Below, piece after piece: positions 29,128-37,001 of a stretch of DNA of 64,000 bases (position 1 is its first letter; every line of letters begins with the position of its first letter). Position numbers and translations under genes: made by a program. The stretch comes from Prochlorococcus sp. AG-388-F11 (GTDB lineage: Bacteria > Cyanobacteriota > Cyanobacteriia > PCC-6307 > Cyanobiaceae), in contig QCGP01000002.1 in assembly GCA_003279845.1 (NCBI GenBank), positions 1 through 64,000 on the forward strand, written 5' to 3'. The notes below the pieces were generated by a model. It was not told the origin of the DNA and made no database searches. It saw only the letters and a list, made by a program, of their open reading frames with translations.

Positions 29128-29155
29128 ATAAAAGGAGGTTAACACCTCCTTTTAT
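29128..29155 (+). terminator. Hairpin between urtA and urtB (attenuator)
   Basis: A perfect 12-base-pair stem (29128-29139 with 29144-29155) around the loop TAAC, followed by an AT-rich U-containing tract. It lies in the 83-base gap between urtA and urtB. A partial terminator or 3' stabilising structure here would give more UrtA receptor than permease, a common pattern in binding-protein operons. The left arm includes GGAGGT. Confidence 0.7.
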
Positions 29156-29186
29156 TTTATATAAACAAATATTTTCTTTTTCTAAA

Positions 29187-30341
29187 TTGGAGTTACTTCT
29201 CGATAGTCTTTTTAATGGTATTGCAATCGGATCTGTACTACTTGTTGCTGCATTAGGTCTAGCAATTGTTTTTGGTCTTATGGGTGTAATAAATCTTGCC
29301 CATGGAGAACTTATGATGCTTGGGGCTTACACAACATACGTAACACAATTAATTTTCAAATTACCTATATTAAAACCTTTCTACAATTCGTACATAATAG
29401 TTTCAATTTTCCTTGCTTTCATTGTTAGTGGAGTAGTGGGCATTCTCCTAGAAAAAACTATAATAAGAAAGCTTTATGGAAGTCCACTAGAAACACTTCT
29501 CGCGACTTGGGGCGTAAGCTTAATTCTTCAACAATTTGTAAGAAGTGTACCTTTAGCATATGGGACCGGTCTGGTTATAAGTCTGTTAATTGGTTTATTC
29601 TTACCAACAACATTCCCTTCAAAAATAAAAGAATCAATAAATTTCAAATATTTTAAATTTAGTTCTTGGATATTTGCTGCTTTAACTGGGGTCCTGACAG
29701 GTAGCGTAATCTCATCTTCTGTCAGCAAACTTAGTAGAGCAAGTGCTCGAAATGTTGATGTAACAGCACCCTCATGGATGAGAGGTCAAGTAGAAATTAT
29801 TGGCACTGCATTTCCTAAAACAAGATTAATGATAATAGTCATTACTCTAATCTCGGTAATAGCAATAACATTATTTCTTAATCAAAGTGCTTGGGGGATG
29901 CGGATAAGAGCAGTTACGCAGAACCGACAAATGAGTGATTGCCTTGGTATATCAACTGAAAAAGTGGATATAATTACTTTTGGTATTGGATCTGGCTTGG
30001 CAGGAGTTGCAGGAGTAGCAGTATCTCTTTTAGGTTCTGTAGGGCCAAATGTTGGCGGAAACTATATAGTTGGTTGTTTTATGGTTGTAGTGCTGGGAGG
30101 AGTAGGAAATTTATTAGGAACTGTACTTGCTTCATTCGGAATAGGAATAATGACTGATTTAATTGGAGCTGGAAGGCTCCTATCAATATGGCCAGATATG
30201 CCTTTACCTTTATCAAACACAATCAACTTTTTTGCGACCACAAGTATGGCAAGAGTAATGATATTTGCACTAATTGTTATATTCTTACAATTTAAACCTA
30301 CAGGTTTATTTCCTCAAAAAGGAAGGATGGTTGAAAACTAA
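29187..30341 (+). CDS. urtB: Urea ABC transporter permease UrtB
   Basis: One of the two LivH/LivM-type membrane subunits, 384 residues from a TTG start (MELLLDSLFNGIAIGSVLLV). About eight membrane helices. Family blocks include GLMGVINLAHGELMMLGAY near residue 30, RIRAVTQNRQMSDCLGIST in the cytoplasmic EAA-like loop, and GLAGVAGVAVSLLGSVGPNVG. It overlaps urtC by one base (TAATG). Confidence 0.96.
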   Translation: MELLLDSLFNGIAIGSVLLVAALGLAIVFGLMGVINLAHGELMMLGAYTTYVTQLIFKLPILKPFYNSYIIVSIFLAFIVSGVVGILLEKTIIRKLYGSPLETLLATWGVSLILQQFVRSVPLAYGTGLVISLLIGLFLPTTFPSKIKESINFKYFKFSSWIFAALTGVLTGSVISSSVSKLSRASARNVDVTAPSWMRGQVEIIGTAFPKTRLMIIVITLISVIAITLFLNQSAWGMRIRAVTQNRQMSDCLGISTEKVDIITFGIGSGLAGVAGVAVSLLGSVGPNVGGNYIVGCFMVVVLGGVGNLLGTVLASFGIGIMTDLIGAGRLLSIWPDMPLPLSNTINFFATTSMARVMIFALIVIFLQFKPTGLFPQKGRMVEN

Positions 30342-31471
30342 TGTCCTTAAGTAAAATTAAATTTGATAAAAAAATAGTATTATCATTTTGGATAATATTA
30401 ATAGCCTTAATTATTGCAGCACCAACTCTACTCCCTGTATTTAGACTAAACCTACTAGGTAGATACTTATCCTTATCCATAGTTGCTCTTGGAGTTGATC
30501 TTATCTGGGGATATACAGGTTTACTAAGTCTTGGACAAGGTATATTTTTTGCACTAGGTGGATATTGTGCAGCAATGTATTTGCAAATAACCAGCTCCTC
30601 TGAATTTCCAAATAATATTCCTGAATTTTTTGCTTTATATGGTGTAGAAAAATTACCTTTTTTCTGGGAACCGTTTAGATCGCCAGTTTTTACCTTCTTC
30701 GCTATCTGGATAATTCCAGCATTAGTTTCAGGTTTAATTGGATTTCTTGTTTTCAGGAATAGAATCAAAGGGGTATATTTTTCTATACTTACTCAAGCTT
30801 CTCTTCTAGTATTCTTTAACTTCTTTAATGGCCAACAAAAACTTATTAATGGAACAAATGGATTAAAAACAGATGTAACACAAATATTTGGTCAGATGGT
30901 AGGTTCTGAATCCATGCAAAGACTGTTCTTTTGGATGACTGCCATCCTAGTAATAGCAGCTTGGTTTTTTGCAAAGTGGGTAGTTAAAGGGCGATTTGGC
31001 AATATTCTTATAGGAATCCGAGATGATGAACCACGAGTTAGGTTTACAGGATACAATCCAGTGATATTTAAAACGATAATATTTTCTATTGCTGGAGGTC
31101 TTGCTGGAATTTCGGGAGCTTTATATACTGTTCAGTCTGGCATAGTCTCACCTCAATTTATGACAGTTCCCTTTTCTATAGAAATGGTTATATGGGTTGC
31201 AGTTGGAGGGAGAGGAACTTTATTGGGAGCAATACTAGGAGCTGTTTTCATCAACTATGCAAAAAGTCTAGTAAGTGAAGCTTTACCTGCTAGCTGGATG
31301 TTTATTCAAGGAGGTTTATTTATCTTAGTTGTAACTGCTCTGCCAGAAGGAGTTTTAGGATGGATTCAGGGAGATGGTCCTAGGAATGTTCTTCAAAGAT
31401 TTGGTTTGAAAAGGAAGATTGAAACCTATCCAAGCTTAGAAGTTAACAATAAGGAGGGGAATAATGAATAA
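30341..31471 (+). CDS. urtC: Urea ABC transporter permease UrtC
   Basis: The LivM-type partner of UrtB, 376 residues with about eight to ten membrane helices. It carries DLIWGYTGLLSLGQGIFFALGGY, LIGIRDDEPRVRFTGYNP as the cytoplasmic coupling loop, and AVGGRGTLLGAILGAVFIN near the end. It overlaps urtD by eight bases and urtB by one, so the permeases and ATPases are translationally coupled. Confidence 0.96.
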   Translation: MSLSKIKFDKKIVLSFWIILIALIIAAPTLLPVFRLNLLGRYLSLSIVALGVDLIWGYTGLLSLGQGIFFALGGYCAAMYLQITSSSEFPNNIPEFFALYGVEKLPFFWEPFRSPVFTFFAIWIIPALVSGLIGFLVFRNRIKGVYFSILTQASLLVFFNFFNGQQKLINGTNGLKTDVTQIFGQMVGSESMQRLFFWMTAILVIAAWFFAKWVVKGRFGNILIGIRDDEPRVRFTGYNPVIFKTIIFSIAGGLAGISGALYTVQSGIVSPQFMTVPFSIEMVIWVAVGGRGTLLGAILGAVFINYAKSLVSEALPASWMFIQGGLFILVVTALPEGVLGWIQGDGPRNVLQRFGLKRKIETYPSLEVNNKEGNNE

Positions 31472-32213
31472 TAAAGATCTTCTAAATTTAATAGATATTA
31501 CTGTTAGTTTCGAAGGTTTTTTAGCCCTCAACAAACTTAATTTAAATTTAAAGAAAGGAGAATTAAGAGCTGTAATAGGACCCAACGGCGCAGGTAAAAC
31601 AACATTTCTTGATGTAATAACTGGAAAGGTTAAGCCAACAAAAGGTGAAGTAATTTTTAAAGGAAAATCTTTAGTAGGTAGAAAGGAGCATAAAATAGCC
31701 AGACTTGGAGTTGGAAGAAAGTTCCAAAGTCCAAGAATCTTTGAAAATCTAACAGTTAAAGAAAATCTTGAGATATCGGTGACAACTCCTAAAAGTCCCT
31801 TAAACCTTATAAATAAGAGTATTAAGGATGAGCAGCTTAATGAGATTCAACGTCTTATGAAGATTGTTGATTTAGCTCAAAAAGTTGACTCTAAAGCTGG
31901 TTCTTTATCACATGGCCAAAAACAATGGCTCGAGATAGCCATGTTAGTAGGACAGAAGCCAGATTTAATGTTAGTAGATGAACCTGTTGCTGGTTTAACT
32001 GATGAAGAAACTGATCTTACAGCTGATTTATTAAAATCTTTATCAGGAGAAAATACCGTAGTGGTAATAGATCACGATATGGAATTCATAAGAAGGCTTG
32101 ATAGTAATGTTTCAGTTTTAAATCAGGGCACAGTATTATGTGAGGGAACTATGGAAACCATACAAAAAGACAAAAAAGTTATTGATGTTTATTTAGGAAG
32201 ACCTGAGGACTAG
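31464..32213 (+). CDS. urtD: Urea ABC transporter ATPase UrtD
   Basis: A LivG-type ATPase, 249 residues. It has Walker A GPNGAGKTTFLDV, the family block RLGVGRKFQSPRIFENLTV, signature LSHGQKQWLE (typical of UrtD, where the usual LSGGQ is LSHGQ), Walker B LMLVDEPVAGLT and the H-loop VVIDHDMEF. UrtD pairs with UrtE to drive urea uptake. Confidence 0.96.
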   Translation: MNNKDLLNLIDITVSFEGFLALNKLNLNLKKGELRAVIGPNGAGKTTFLDVITGKVKPTKGEVIFKGKSLVGRKEHKIARLGVGRKFQSPRIFENLTVKENLEISVTTPKSPLNLINKSIKDEQLNEIQRLMKIVDLAQKVDSKAGSLSHGQKQWLEIAMLVGQKPDLMLVDEPVAGLTDEETDLTADLLKSLSGENTVVVIDHDMEFIRRLDSNVSVLNQGTVLCEGTMETIQKDKKVIDVYLGRPED

Positions 32214-32215
32214 TT

Positions 32216-32926
32216 ATGGAAAATTTACTCGAAATAAAATCGTTAAATACTTATTACGGCGAGAGTCATATTCTTAGAGATGTAGATTTAAATGTTAAAT
32301 CAGGAGAAATGGTTTGTTTGATCGGAAGAAATGGAGTTGGCAAAACAACTTTATTGAAATCACTTATTGGTTTGTTGAAACAAAAAAAAGGCGATATTTA
32401 TTTAATTGGTGAAAATATCAATAGAAAAGCACCTCATCAGAGGGCTAGGAAAGGAATGGCTTACGTTCCTCAAGGGAGAGAAATTATTCCATATCTATCA
32501 GTTGAAGAGAATCTTATGCTAGGAATGGAGTCTCTTCCAGGAGGTTTATCTAAGAACAAGAAAATAGATCCATTTATTTATGATCTCTTCCCAATCCTAA
32601 AAGATTTTCTTCAAAGGAAAGGAGGAGATCTTAGTGGAGGGCAACAACAGCAATTAGCTATTGGAAGAGCATTGCTGGGCAAACCTCAACTTCTATTACT
32701 TGATGAACCAACGGAAGGTATACAGCCGAATATAGTATTAGACATTGAAAATGCAATTAACCAGATAATTAGAGATAAAGGAATTGGTGTTTTATTAGTT
32801 GAACAACACTTGCATTTTGTAAGACAAGCCAATAGATATTATGCGATGCAACGTGGAGGTATTGTTGCTAGCGGAAATACTAGTGAGTTGAGTCAAGCAG
32901 TTATAGATAAGTTCCTAAGTGTTTGA
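32216..32926 (+). CDS. urtE: Urea ABC transporter ATPase UrtE
   Basis: A LivF-type ATPase, 236 residues, two bases after urtD. Walker A GRNGVGKTTLLKS, AYVPQGREIIPYLSVEENL, signature LSGGQQQQLAIGRAL, Walker B LLLLDEPTEGIQPNIV and the H-loop VEQHLHFV are all present. It closes the urea module; the next 1 kb contains only very small genes. Confidence 0.96.
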   Translation: MENLLEIKSLNTYYGESHILRDVDLNVKSGEMVCLIGRNGVGKTTLLKSLIGLLKQKKGDIYLIGENINRKAPHQRARKGMAYVPQGREIIPYLSVEENLMLGMESLPGGLSKNKKIDPFIYDLFPILKDFLQRKGGDLSGGQQQQLAIGRALLGKPQLLLLDEPTEGIQPNIVLDIENAINQIIRDKGIGVLLVEQHLHFVRQANRYYAMQRGGIVASGNTSELSQAVIDKFLSV

Positions 32927-32958
32927 TTAAATTATCTTAGTTTACTAAAAACTTTTAT

Positions 32959-33138
32959 TCATTTTTCGCATCTTATAAGGTCTATACTGTTTGGATGCTC
33001 ATTTATATACTTATTAAATTCCATTGCTAGTGTTCTAGCCTCGAAAGCGTCAAAAGCATAAAAACAATTTTCTAATCTTATATTTTGAAAATCACGGTAA
33101 TGCACTGTATATGGCTTCAACATATTATTTTTGTTCAT
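32959..33138 (-). CDS. 59-residue protein of unknown function
   Basis: The minus strand from an ATG at 33138 encodes 59 residues: a basic start (MNKNNMLKPYTVHYRDF), then LENCFYAFDAFEARTLAMEF and NKYINEHPNSIDLIRCEK. It is soluble, with two Cys. The alternation of a beta-like start and an amphipathic helix with YAFDAFEARTLA suggests a small alpha/beta domain. I do not recognise it. It converges on urtE from downstream. Confidence 0.5.
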   Translation of the reverse strand: MNKNNMLKPYTVHYRDFQNIRLENCFYAFDAFEARTLAMEFNKYINEHPNSIDLIRCEK

Positions 33139-33279
33139 TTAAATTTGCGAAAAAGCAATTATCCTATATCTAAACCATGCATATGTTCATAAATTTAGAG
33201 TGCATCTTTTGTTGTTATCAAAATATATTGACTTGAATTATGTATTAAAAGATACTTTATAAAAAATAAATTAATTAAT

Positions 33280-33390
33280 CTATTTTTTATTATTTTTAGA
33301 ATTTTGCTTTTTACCTTCAATTAAAAAAACAAATTTTGATAAAATATAACCAAAAACTGGAACCCAAAACTTTTCATAAAAAAATTTCAT
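33280..33390 (-). CDS. 36-residue membrane peptide
   Basis: From an ATG at 33390 the minus strand encodes 36 residues. An aromatic, hydrophobic stretch (FWVPVFGYILSKFVFLIEG) is followed by a Lys/Asn-rich tail ending KKQNSKNNKK. This looks like a single membrane-associated helix with a basic cytoplasmic end. It begins 5 bases after the 57-residue gene at 33396-33569 ends. No family is recognised. Confidence 0.4.
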   Translation of the reverse strand: MKFFYEKFWVPVFGYILSKFVFLIEGKKQNSKNNKK

Positions 33391-33395
33391 AAAAA

Positions 33396-33569
33396 TTAAG
33401 CAGCTAATGATTCGTTGTCTTCAATTTCAGTTATATTTATACGCCTCAAATCTATAGAATTAAATAAATGTTGCATAAGAAGAAAATCTAGTTCCCCTTT
33501 TAACAAATTAACATTGGATGAAAGTAGATCATCAACAAAATAATCAAAAGTATCTGAAAGAGGATTCAC
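33396..33569 (-). CDS. 57-residue acidic protein of unknown function
   Basis: From a GTG at 33569 the minus strand encodes 57 residues, an acidic helical protein (NPLSDTFDYFVDDLLSS, then LKGELDFLLMQHLF, then INITEIEDNESLAA). The composition and clean stop suggest a real gene, but the start codon is weak and there is no Shine-Dalgarno. It lies 5 bases upstream of the 36-residue peptide, so the two may be coupled. Confidence 0.4.
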   Translation of the reverse strand: MNPLSDTFDYFVDDLLSSNVNLLKGELDFLLMQHLFNSIDLRRINITEIEDNESLAA

Positions 33570-33934
33570 AATTAAGAATTTATTTTTGTAATTATCATCG
33601 TATTAACGATAAAAGTCAATCAAACTTGAATATTAATTTTTGAAATTTTTGAAAATAAATGAAAGAAGACTAAAAATTAAATAAAAAATATAAGCAAGCA
33701 ACATAATAGATTTAATATCAAGCTGAGGGTCTTTAAATTAAATTTCATTTATCTTGCTTTTCTTAATTTTATATCTCTTCTTATTTAGCATTATCAAAAG
33801 ACAATACACATATTTGCTAAAAAGAAACCATAATTAAATCATTTAATTTATTTATAGCAAGACTATTGATGCGCAAATTAGAAAAGAATCACTTAAAAAA
33901 TTTTTGTAGAAATTAAATTTGATCTTTAAAGAGC
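33570..33934 (+). other. 365-base non-coding gap
   Basis: Very AT-rich sequence with no open frame above about 15 codons on either strand, no tRNA-like fold and no strong hairpin. I see nothing in it beyond possible promoters for the flanking minus-strand small genes. Confidence 0.5.
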
Positions 33935-34249
33935 TTATTTTTTAATTAGCTCGAAGTAACCATTTTTATTTAATAAGTACTTATCAAACCAAAGGCTTAA
34001 TAGATTGTCTAATCCTATTCCATTCATTTTATTTATTTGAGAAGTCTTATAGTCTGAAAGTGCAAGCAATAAGTAAGGAAAAATCATATCAGAAACCCCT
34101 TTTGGAAGTTTTTCTAAAGGCACTCCATGCGCTCTATCCCATAAAATCTGCATATCCTGAGAGAACAAAGAACTCCAATAACTAAAATTACAATATAACT
34201 TGTCTGGAGGGAGTAGATTTATAGATAAAATTGGGAGAGATGAATTCAT
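33935..34249 (-). CDS. 104-residue protein of unknown function
   Basis: From an ATG at 34249, 104 residues without signal peptide or membrane span. It has LPPDKLYCNFSYWSSLFSQD, then ILWDRAHGVPLEKLPKGVSD and FPYLLLALSDYKTS, ending in LSLWFDKYLLNKNGYFELIKK. The pattern looks like a mostly helical soluble domain. Codon use is ordinary for the window. I do not recognise the family; similar small proteins are typical of the variable regions of Prochlorococcus genomes. Confidence 0.55.
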   Translation of the reverse strand: MNSSLPILSINLLPPDKLYCNFSYWSSLFSQDMQILWDRAHGVPLEKLPKGVSDMIFPYLLLALSDYKTSQINKMNGIGLDNLLSLWFDKYLLNKNGYFELIKK

Positions 34250-34376
34250 AGGAATAAATATTTTATGGATGAATTGAATTTAGGCTTTTAAAATTGTGAT
34301 AAATAATTTCTAATATGAAAATCTCCCATAAATACAAATTAAATTTAACGCACAGTGTAGAACTTAGCAACACTTT

Positions 34377-34775
34377 TTAATTGTTATATTTATCCATCAT
34401 TTCCTGAAATTTAAGGAATGATAAAAACTTTTTATAAGTTTGTAAGTCAAAATTTTCCTGATTTGCATCATTTAAATGGGTTAGTTTACTAGGATCAAAA
34501 TGATTCCCTAAATTATTATCAATTGAGTTTTTTGCCTTATTTATAAAGTCAAAAGAATTATCAGATAAGTTTTGTGAATGGTTATTAGTCAATTGATATG
34601 CTTGAGTTACTTTCCCATTTTTTTTATTAAATATACCTCTTATAGAAAGTGCTTCCTCTACCAAAATACTTATTATTTTTGAATTACTTAAATTGTTCTC
34701 TATGCTCAACTTATCAATTATTCTCATAACATCTTCTCTAGGAATAAAACCAACTCTTTTTTTCTTGGTAGGCAT
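34377..34775 (-). CDS. Ribbon-helix-helix-like small protein, possible DNA-binding regulator
   Basis: 132 residues. The first 50 begin with a basic strand (KKKRVGFIPREDVMRIID) followed by two helices ending KIISILVEEALSIRGIF, which is the strand-helix-helix pattern of CopG/Arc-type DNA-binding dimers. The remaining 80 residues are Asn-rich and probably flexible (SQNLSDNSFDFINKAKNS) with a helical end. There is no toxin-like partner gene adjacent. The DNA-binding role is inferred from the pattern only. Confidence 0.5.
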   Translation of the reverse strand: MPTKKKRVGFIPREDVMRIIDKLSIENNLSNSKIISILVEEALSIRGIFNKKNGKVTQAYQLTNNHSQNLSDNSFDFINKAKNSIDNNLGNHFDPSKLTHLNDANQENFDLQTYKKFLSFLKFQEMMDKYNN

Positions 34776-34851
34776 TTAAAAATAAATTAAAGTTCAGCAC
34801 TTGACTGTAATAAGTGTTGCACTATATTCATTATAAGTCAATTAAATACTA

Positions 34852-35001
34852 ATGATTTTACCAACTACCTTACTTTTAGCAGCCATTGGATATCTTTTCT
34901 ACAACTCAAAAAAAGAACTTTCAATAGATCACCATAACGATACAGAAAACCAAAAAGAGAATGATGATTTGTATAAAGATTTGGAAGATCTATTTATTTG
35001 A
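34852..35001 (+). CDS. 49-residue membrane-anchored acidic peptide
   Basis: From an ATG at 34852, a hydrophobic N-terminal anchor (MILPTTLLLAAIGYLFYN) is followed by a charged, acidic tail ending DDLYKDLEDLFI. This single-span design is common for tiny cyanobacterial membrane proteins. The function is unknown. It is divergent from the ribbon-helix-helix gene. Confidence 0.5.
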   Translation: MILPTTLLLAAIGYLFYNSKKELSIDHHNDTENQKENDDLYKDLEDLFI

Positions 35002-35097
35002 AATCACTGAAGAATAAGTATTTAAAAACTTTGTTTCTTGACTAAAGATATACAAAACCGTAAAGATAATTAAAATAATAATAAAAATATAAAATCA

Positions 35098-35394
35098 ATG
35101 ACTGTCCATCAAGATTATGAAATAAAAATCAATCTAAATGAATTGATTGAGAAGAGAATTCCATGTTGTGATTTACTTCATCCAGATCATTGTCTAACAG
35201 AACAACAAGTCTCTGAAATAGCACATGATATTCGTATGGATTTAAATTTGCATGATCTTTACAAGCAAGTAGATCAACACATTATGAATTATGTAAATGC
35301 AGCTGGTATTGATAACAAAGATCATTGGGTTGAACCTCATCTTCCAGATTTGGAAAGAGATTTAAAAGAAGAAGCTGGTATAGAATTTGATTAA
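35098..35394 (+). CDS. 98-residue His/Cys-containing protein of unknown function
   Basis: 98 residues, soluble, acidic. It contains KRIPCCDLLHPDHCLTEQQV, a local cluster of three Cys and two His that could bind a metal, followed by helices with DIRMDLNLHDLYKQVDQHIM and a tail EPHLPDLERDLKEEAGIEFD. I do not recognise the family. The possible metal site is an inference from residue spacing. It lies 97 bases after the small anchored peptide. Confidence 0.6.
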   Translation: MTVHQDYEIKINLNELIEKRIPCCDLLHPDHCLTEQQVSEIAHDIRMDLNLHDLYKQVDQHIMNYVNAAGIDNKDHWVEPHLPDLERDLKEEAGIEFD

Positions 35395-35415
35395 TCTTTA
35401 TTTCCTAAAAAAAGA

Positions 35416-35559
35416 TTAGTATATGTATTTTTTTTCTAAATCATCTATTAATTTATAAATACTTTTGGCTGATCTTTTTCTTTTTTTAAAAATTGTTAAA
35501 ACTATAAATCCCATCAATACTGCAAAAATAGGTGAGAAAATAATAATTTCATGATTCAT
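35416..35559 (-). CDS. 47-residue single-span membrane protein
   Basis: From an ATG at 35559 the minus strand encodes 47 residues. A hydrophobic helix (IIIFSPIFAVLMGFIVLTIF) is followed by a strongly basic stretch (KKRKRSAKS) and a helical tail LIDDLEKKYIY. Positive residues after the helix predict a cytoplasmic C-terminus. It converges on the 98-residue gene. No family is recognised. Confidence 0.5.
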   Translation of the reverse strand: MNHEIIIFSPIFAVLMGFIVLTIFKKRKRSAKSIYKLIDDLEKKYIY

Positions 35560-35730
35560 AACCATCAAACAGAAGTATATTATTTAAATTATTAAAAAGT
35601 CTGATTCAATAAAATAGGTACTTTATACAAATATATTTCACTATAAACAATTAAGATTTTTTATAAAAAAGTGAAAGAATTATGATTTTCTGTAAATTAT
35701 ATAGTTATAAATTTCAATTCAATAAAGATA

Positions 35731-35913
35731 ATGATCAATTATTTTGCCTTAACAGTAACTGAGATGGGGATTGGCAAAATAGAGTTAACAGTTATTGGCG
35801 CAGTAATTTTAATATTTCCAATTTTATTTGTTTATGCATCTAAAAACCTTGATGCTAAGGGGGTTTTCGAATGGATGATGGAGAAACCCAATGATTGGAT
35901 AGGTAAAAAATAA
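35731..35913 (+). CDS. 60-residue single-span membrane protein
   Basis: 60 residues with one central helix (LTVIGAVILIFPILFVYASK) and a polar tail containing FEWMMEKPNDWIGKK. An upstream ATG-proximal stretch (MINYFALTVTEMGIGKIE) is less hydrophobic. It is not a photosystem peptide that I know. It is convergent with the secreted protein gene at 35937. Confidence 0.5.
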   Translation: MINYFALTVTEMGIGKIELTVIGAVILIFPILFVYASKNLDAKGVFEWMMEKPNDWIGKK

Positions 35914-35936
35914 GAATTTAACAATTTATATTTTTT

Positions 35937-36278
35937 CTAGTTGATTTTTAAATTTTCTAAATTACTAATAGCAAAATCATAAACCTGGCAATTATTTTCT
36001 AAATCATTAACTATTGAATTTTTTAGAAAATTATAATCTATCAACTTATTTAGTTTATTTTTTTTAAATTCCTTATTAGTCTCTCCAATAGCAAATGCCA
36101 AAGCTCCTTCATAAGAAATACCGAATTTGGTAGTGTTGCAGTAAGTTCTAGTGAACTTATTAGAAATCTTTTTAGTATACTTTTCAAGATTTTTAGAAGA
36201 AGTATCTAATGAGTAAACTGGATTACTAAAAAGAAGAAGCAAAGTTAAAATAAATATCGTAAAAACTCTTTTGATCAT
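35937..36278 (-). CDS. Small secreted protein of unknown function
   Basis: 113 residues. A signal peptide of about 23 residues (IFILTLLLLFSNPVYS) precedes a mature domain with two Cys (in TYCNTTKFG and NNCQVYDF) and the block YEGALAFAIGETNKEFKK. The mature part looks helical and would act in the periplasm or thylakoid lumen. I do not recognise the family. Confidence 0.55.
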   Translation of the reverse strand: MIKRVFTIFILTLLLLFSNPVYSLDTSSKNLEKYTKKISNKFTRTYCNTTKFGISYEGALAFAIGETNKEFKKNKLNKLIDYNFLKNSIVNDLENNCQVYDFAISNLENLKIN

Positions 36279-36648
36279 AATATTTCATAAATTGCAGATT
36301 TAATATAGTTTAGAATTAAACTCTGACGACTATGTTTTATTAAAAATATAGAAATTAAAAATTTCTTAACCACAACAGCTATTTCATATCTTGGAAGATA
36401 AAAATTCTCTAAATGAGAATTTTATAGTTTGAATTTTTTTTGGTAGTTTTTTTATAAAACGCCTAATTGATTTTGGCATAATGAAAAAACATATCATTAA
36501 TTAATAGTTAACAAATAATACTTTGGTATTCAATAAATAATTATCCAAAAATAAATAAATTAATTATTAAATATATTGATTAAGGTATGGAAATGTATTT
36601 AGACATGAATTATTGTTTAAGTATGTATTAAATACAAAATTAATAAAT
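36279..36648 (+). other. 370-base gap without a protein gene
   Basis: No open frame longer than about 15 codons is found on either strand. The one structure seen is a nine-pair hairpin at 36401-36423 followed about ten bases later by eight T. The region could hold a small RNA or simply the promoters of the flanking divergent genes; I cannot decide. Confidence 0.4.
36401..36423 (+). terminator. AT-rich hairpin in the gap, possible small-RNA 3' end
   Basis: AAAATTCTC (36401-36409) pairs perfectly with GAGAATTTT (36415-36423) around TAAAT. A run of eight T starts about ten bases beyond it. No coding gene on the plus strand ends nearby, so if it terminates anything it would be an unannotated transcript. 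Confidence 0.3.
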
Positions 36649-36843
36649 ATGGCATTACCAGAACTTATTTATGCACCTATAGATGGAGGAACAATACATA
36701 GATATGAAATTAGTGGTGGCAAGAGAAAATTCTTGAGATTTATAGGTTGTTATTTGGGCCAGTGCAATTTCCACAAAAATATTGATGATGCTATTGATTA
36801 CATAAAAAATTTAAAAGAATCACAAAAGATACAAAAGATATGA
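36649..36843 (+). CDS. 64-residue protein of unknown function
   Basis: The ATG at 36649 gives 64 residues starting MALPELIYAPIDGG; the frame is open to 36613, but the longer start adds an unlikely leader. The body contains GGTIHRYEISGGKRKFLRFIG and CYLGQCNFHKNIDDAIDYIKN, an alpha/beta pattern that ends in a helix with a short repeated SQKIQKI tail. I do not recognise it. It precedes the Rieske oxygenase by 158 bases on the same strand. Confidence 0.5.
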   Translation: MALPELIYAPIDGGTIHRYEISGGKRKFLRFIGCYLGQCNFHKNIDDAIDYIKNLKESQKIQKI

Positions 36844-37001
36844 AATAAAGATACATAAATACGAAGGAGGCTCAATATTTTTCAAGAACTACATAATTAT
36901 TGCTACAAATAATAGAGAATTTTATTTTTATAAGAAATTGATTATTTACTTGGGTTATAGTTCCGAAAGATAAACAGTCATTTAAAAAAATAAATTAATT
37001 T

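Noticed and set aside
30298..30768. A 156-codon minus-strand frame across the urtB/urtC junction
   Set aside because: It covers two conserved genes on the other strand and has no family signature.
32927..37001. A mobile element or prophage remnant in the accessory strip
   Set aside because: No transposase, integrase, terminal repeats or tRNA-flanked attachment duplication could be seen; tRNA-Pro is 17 kb away.
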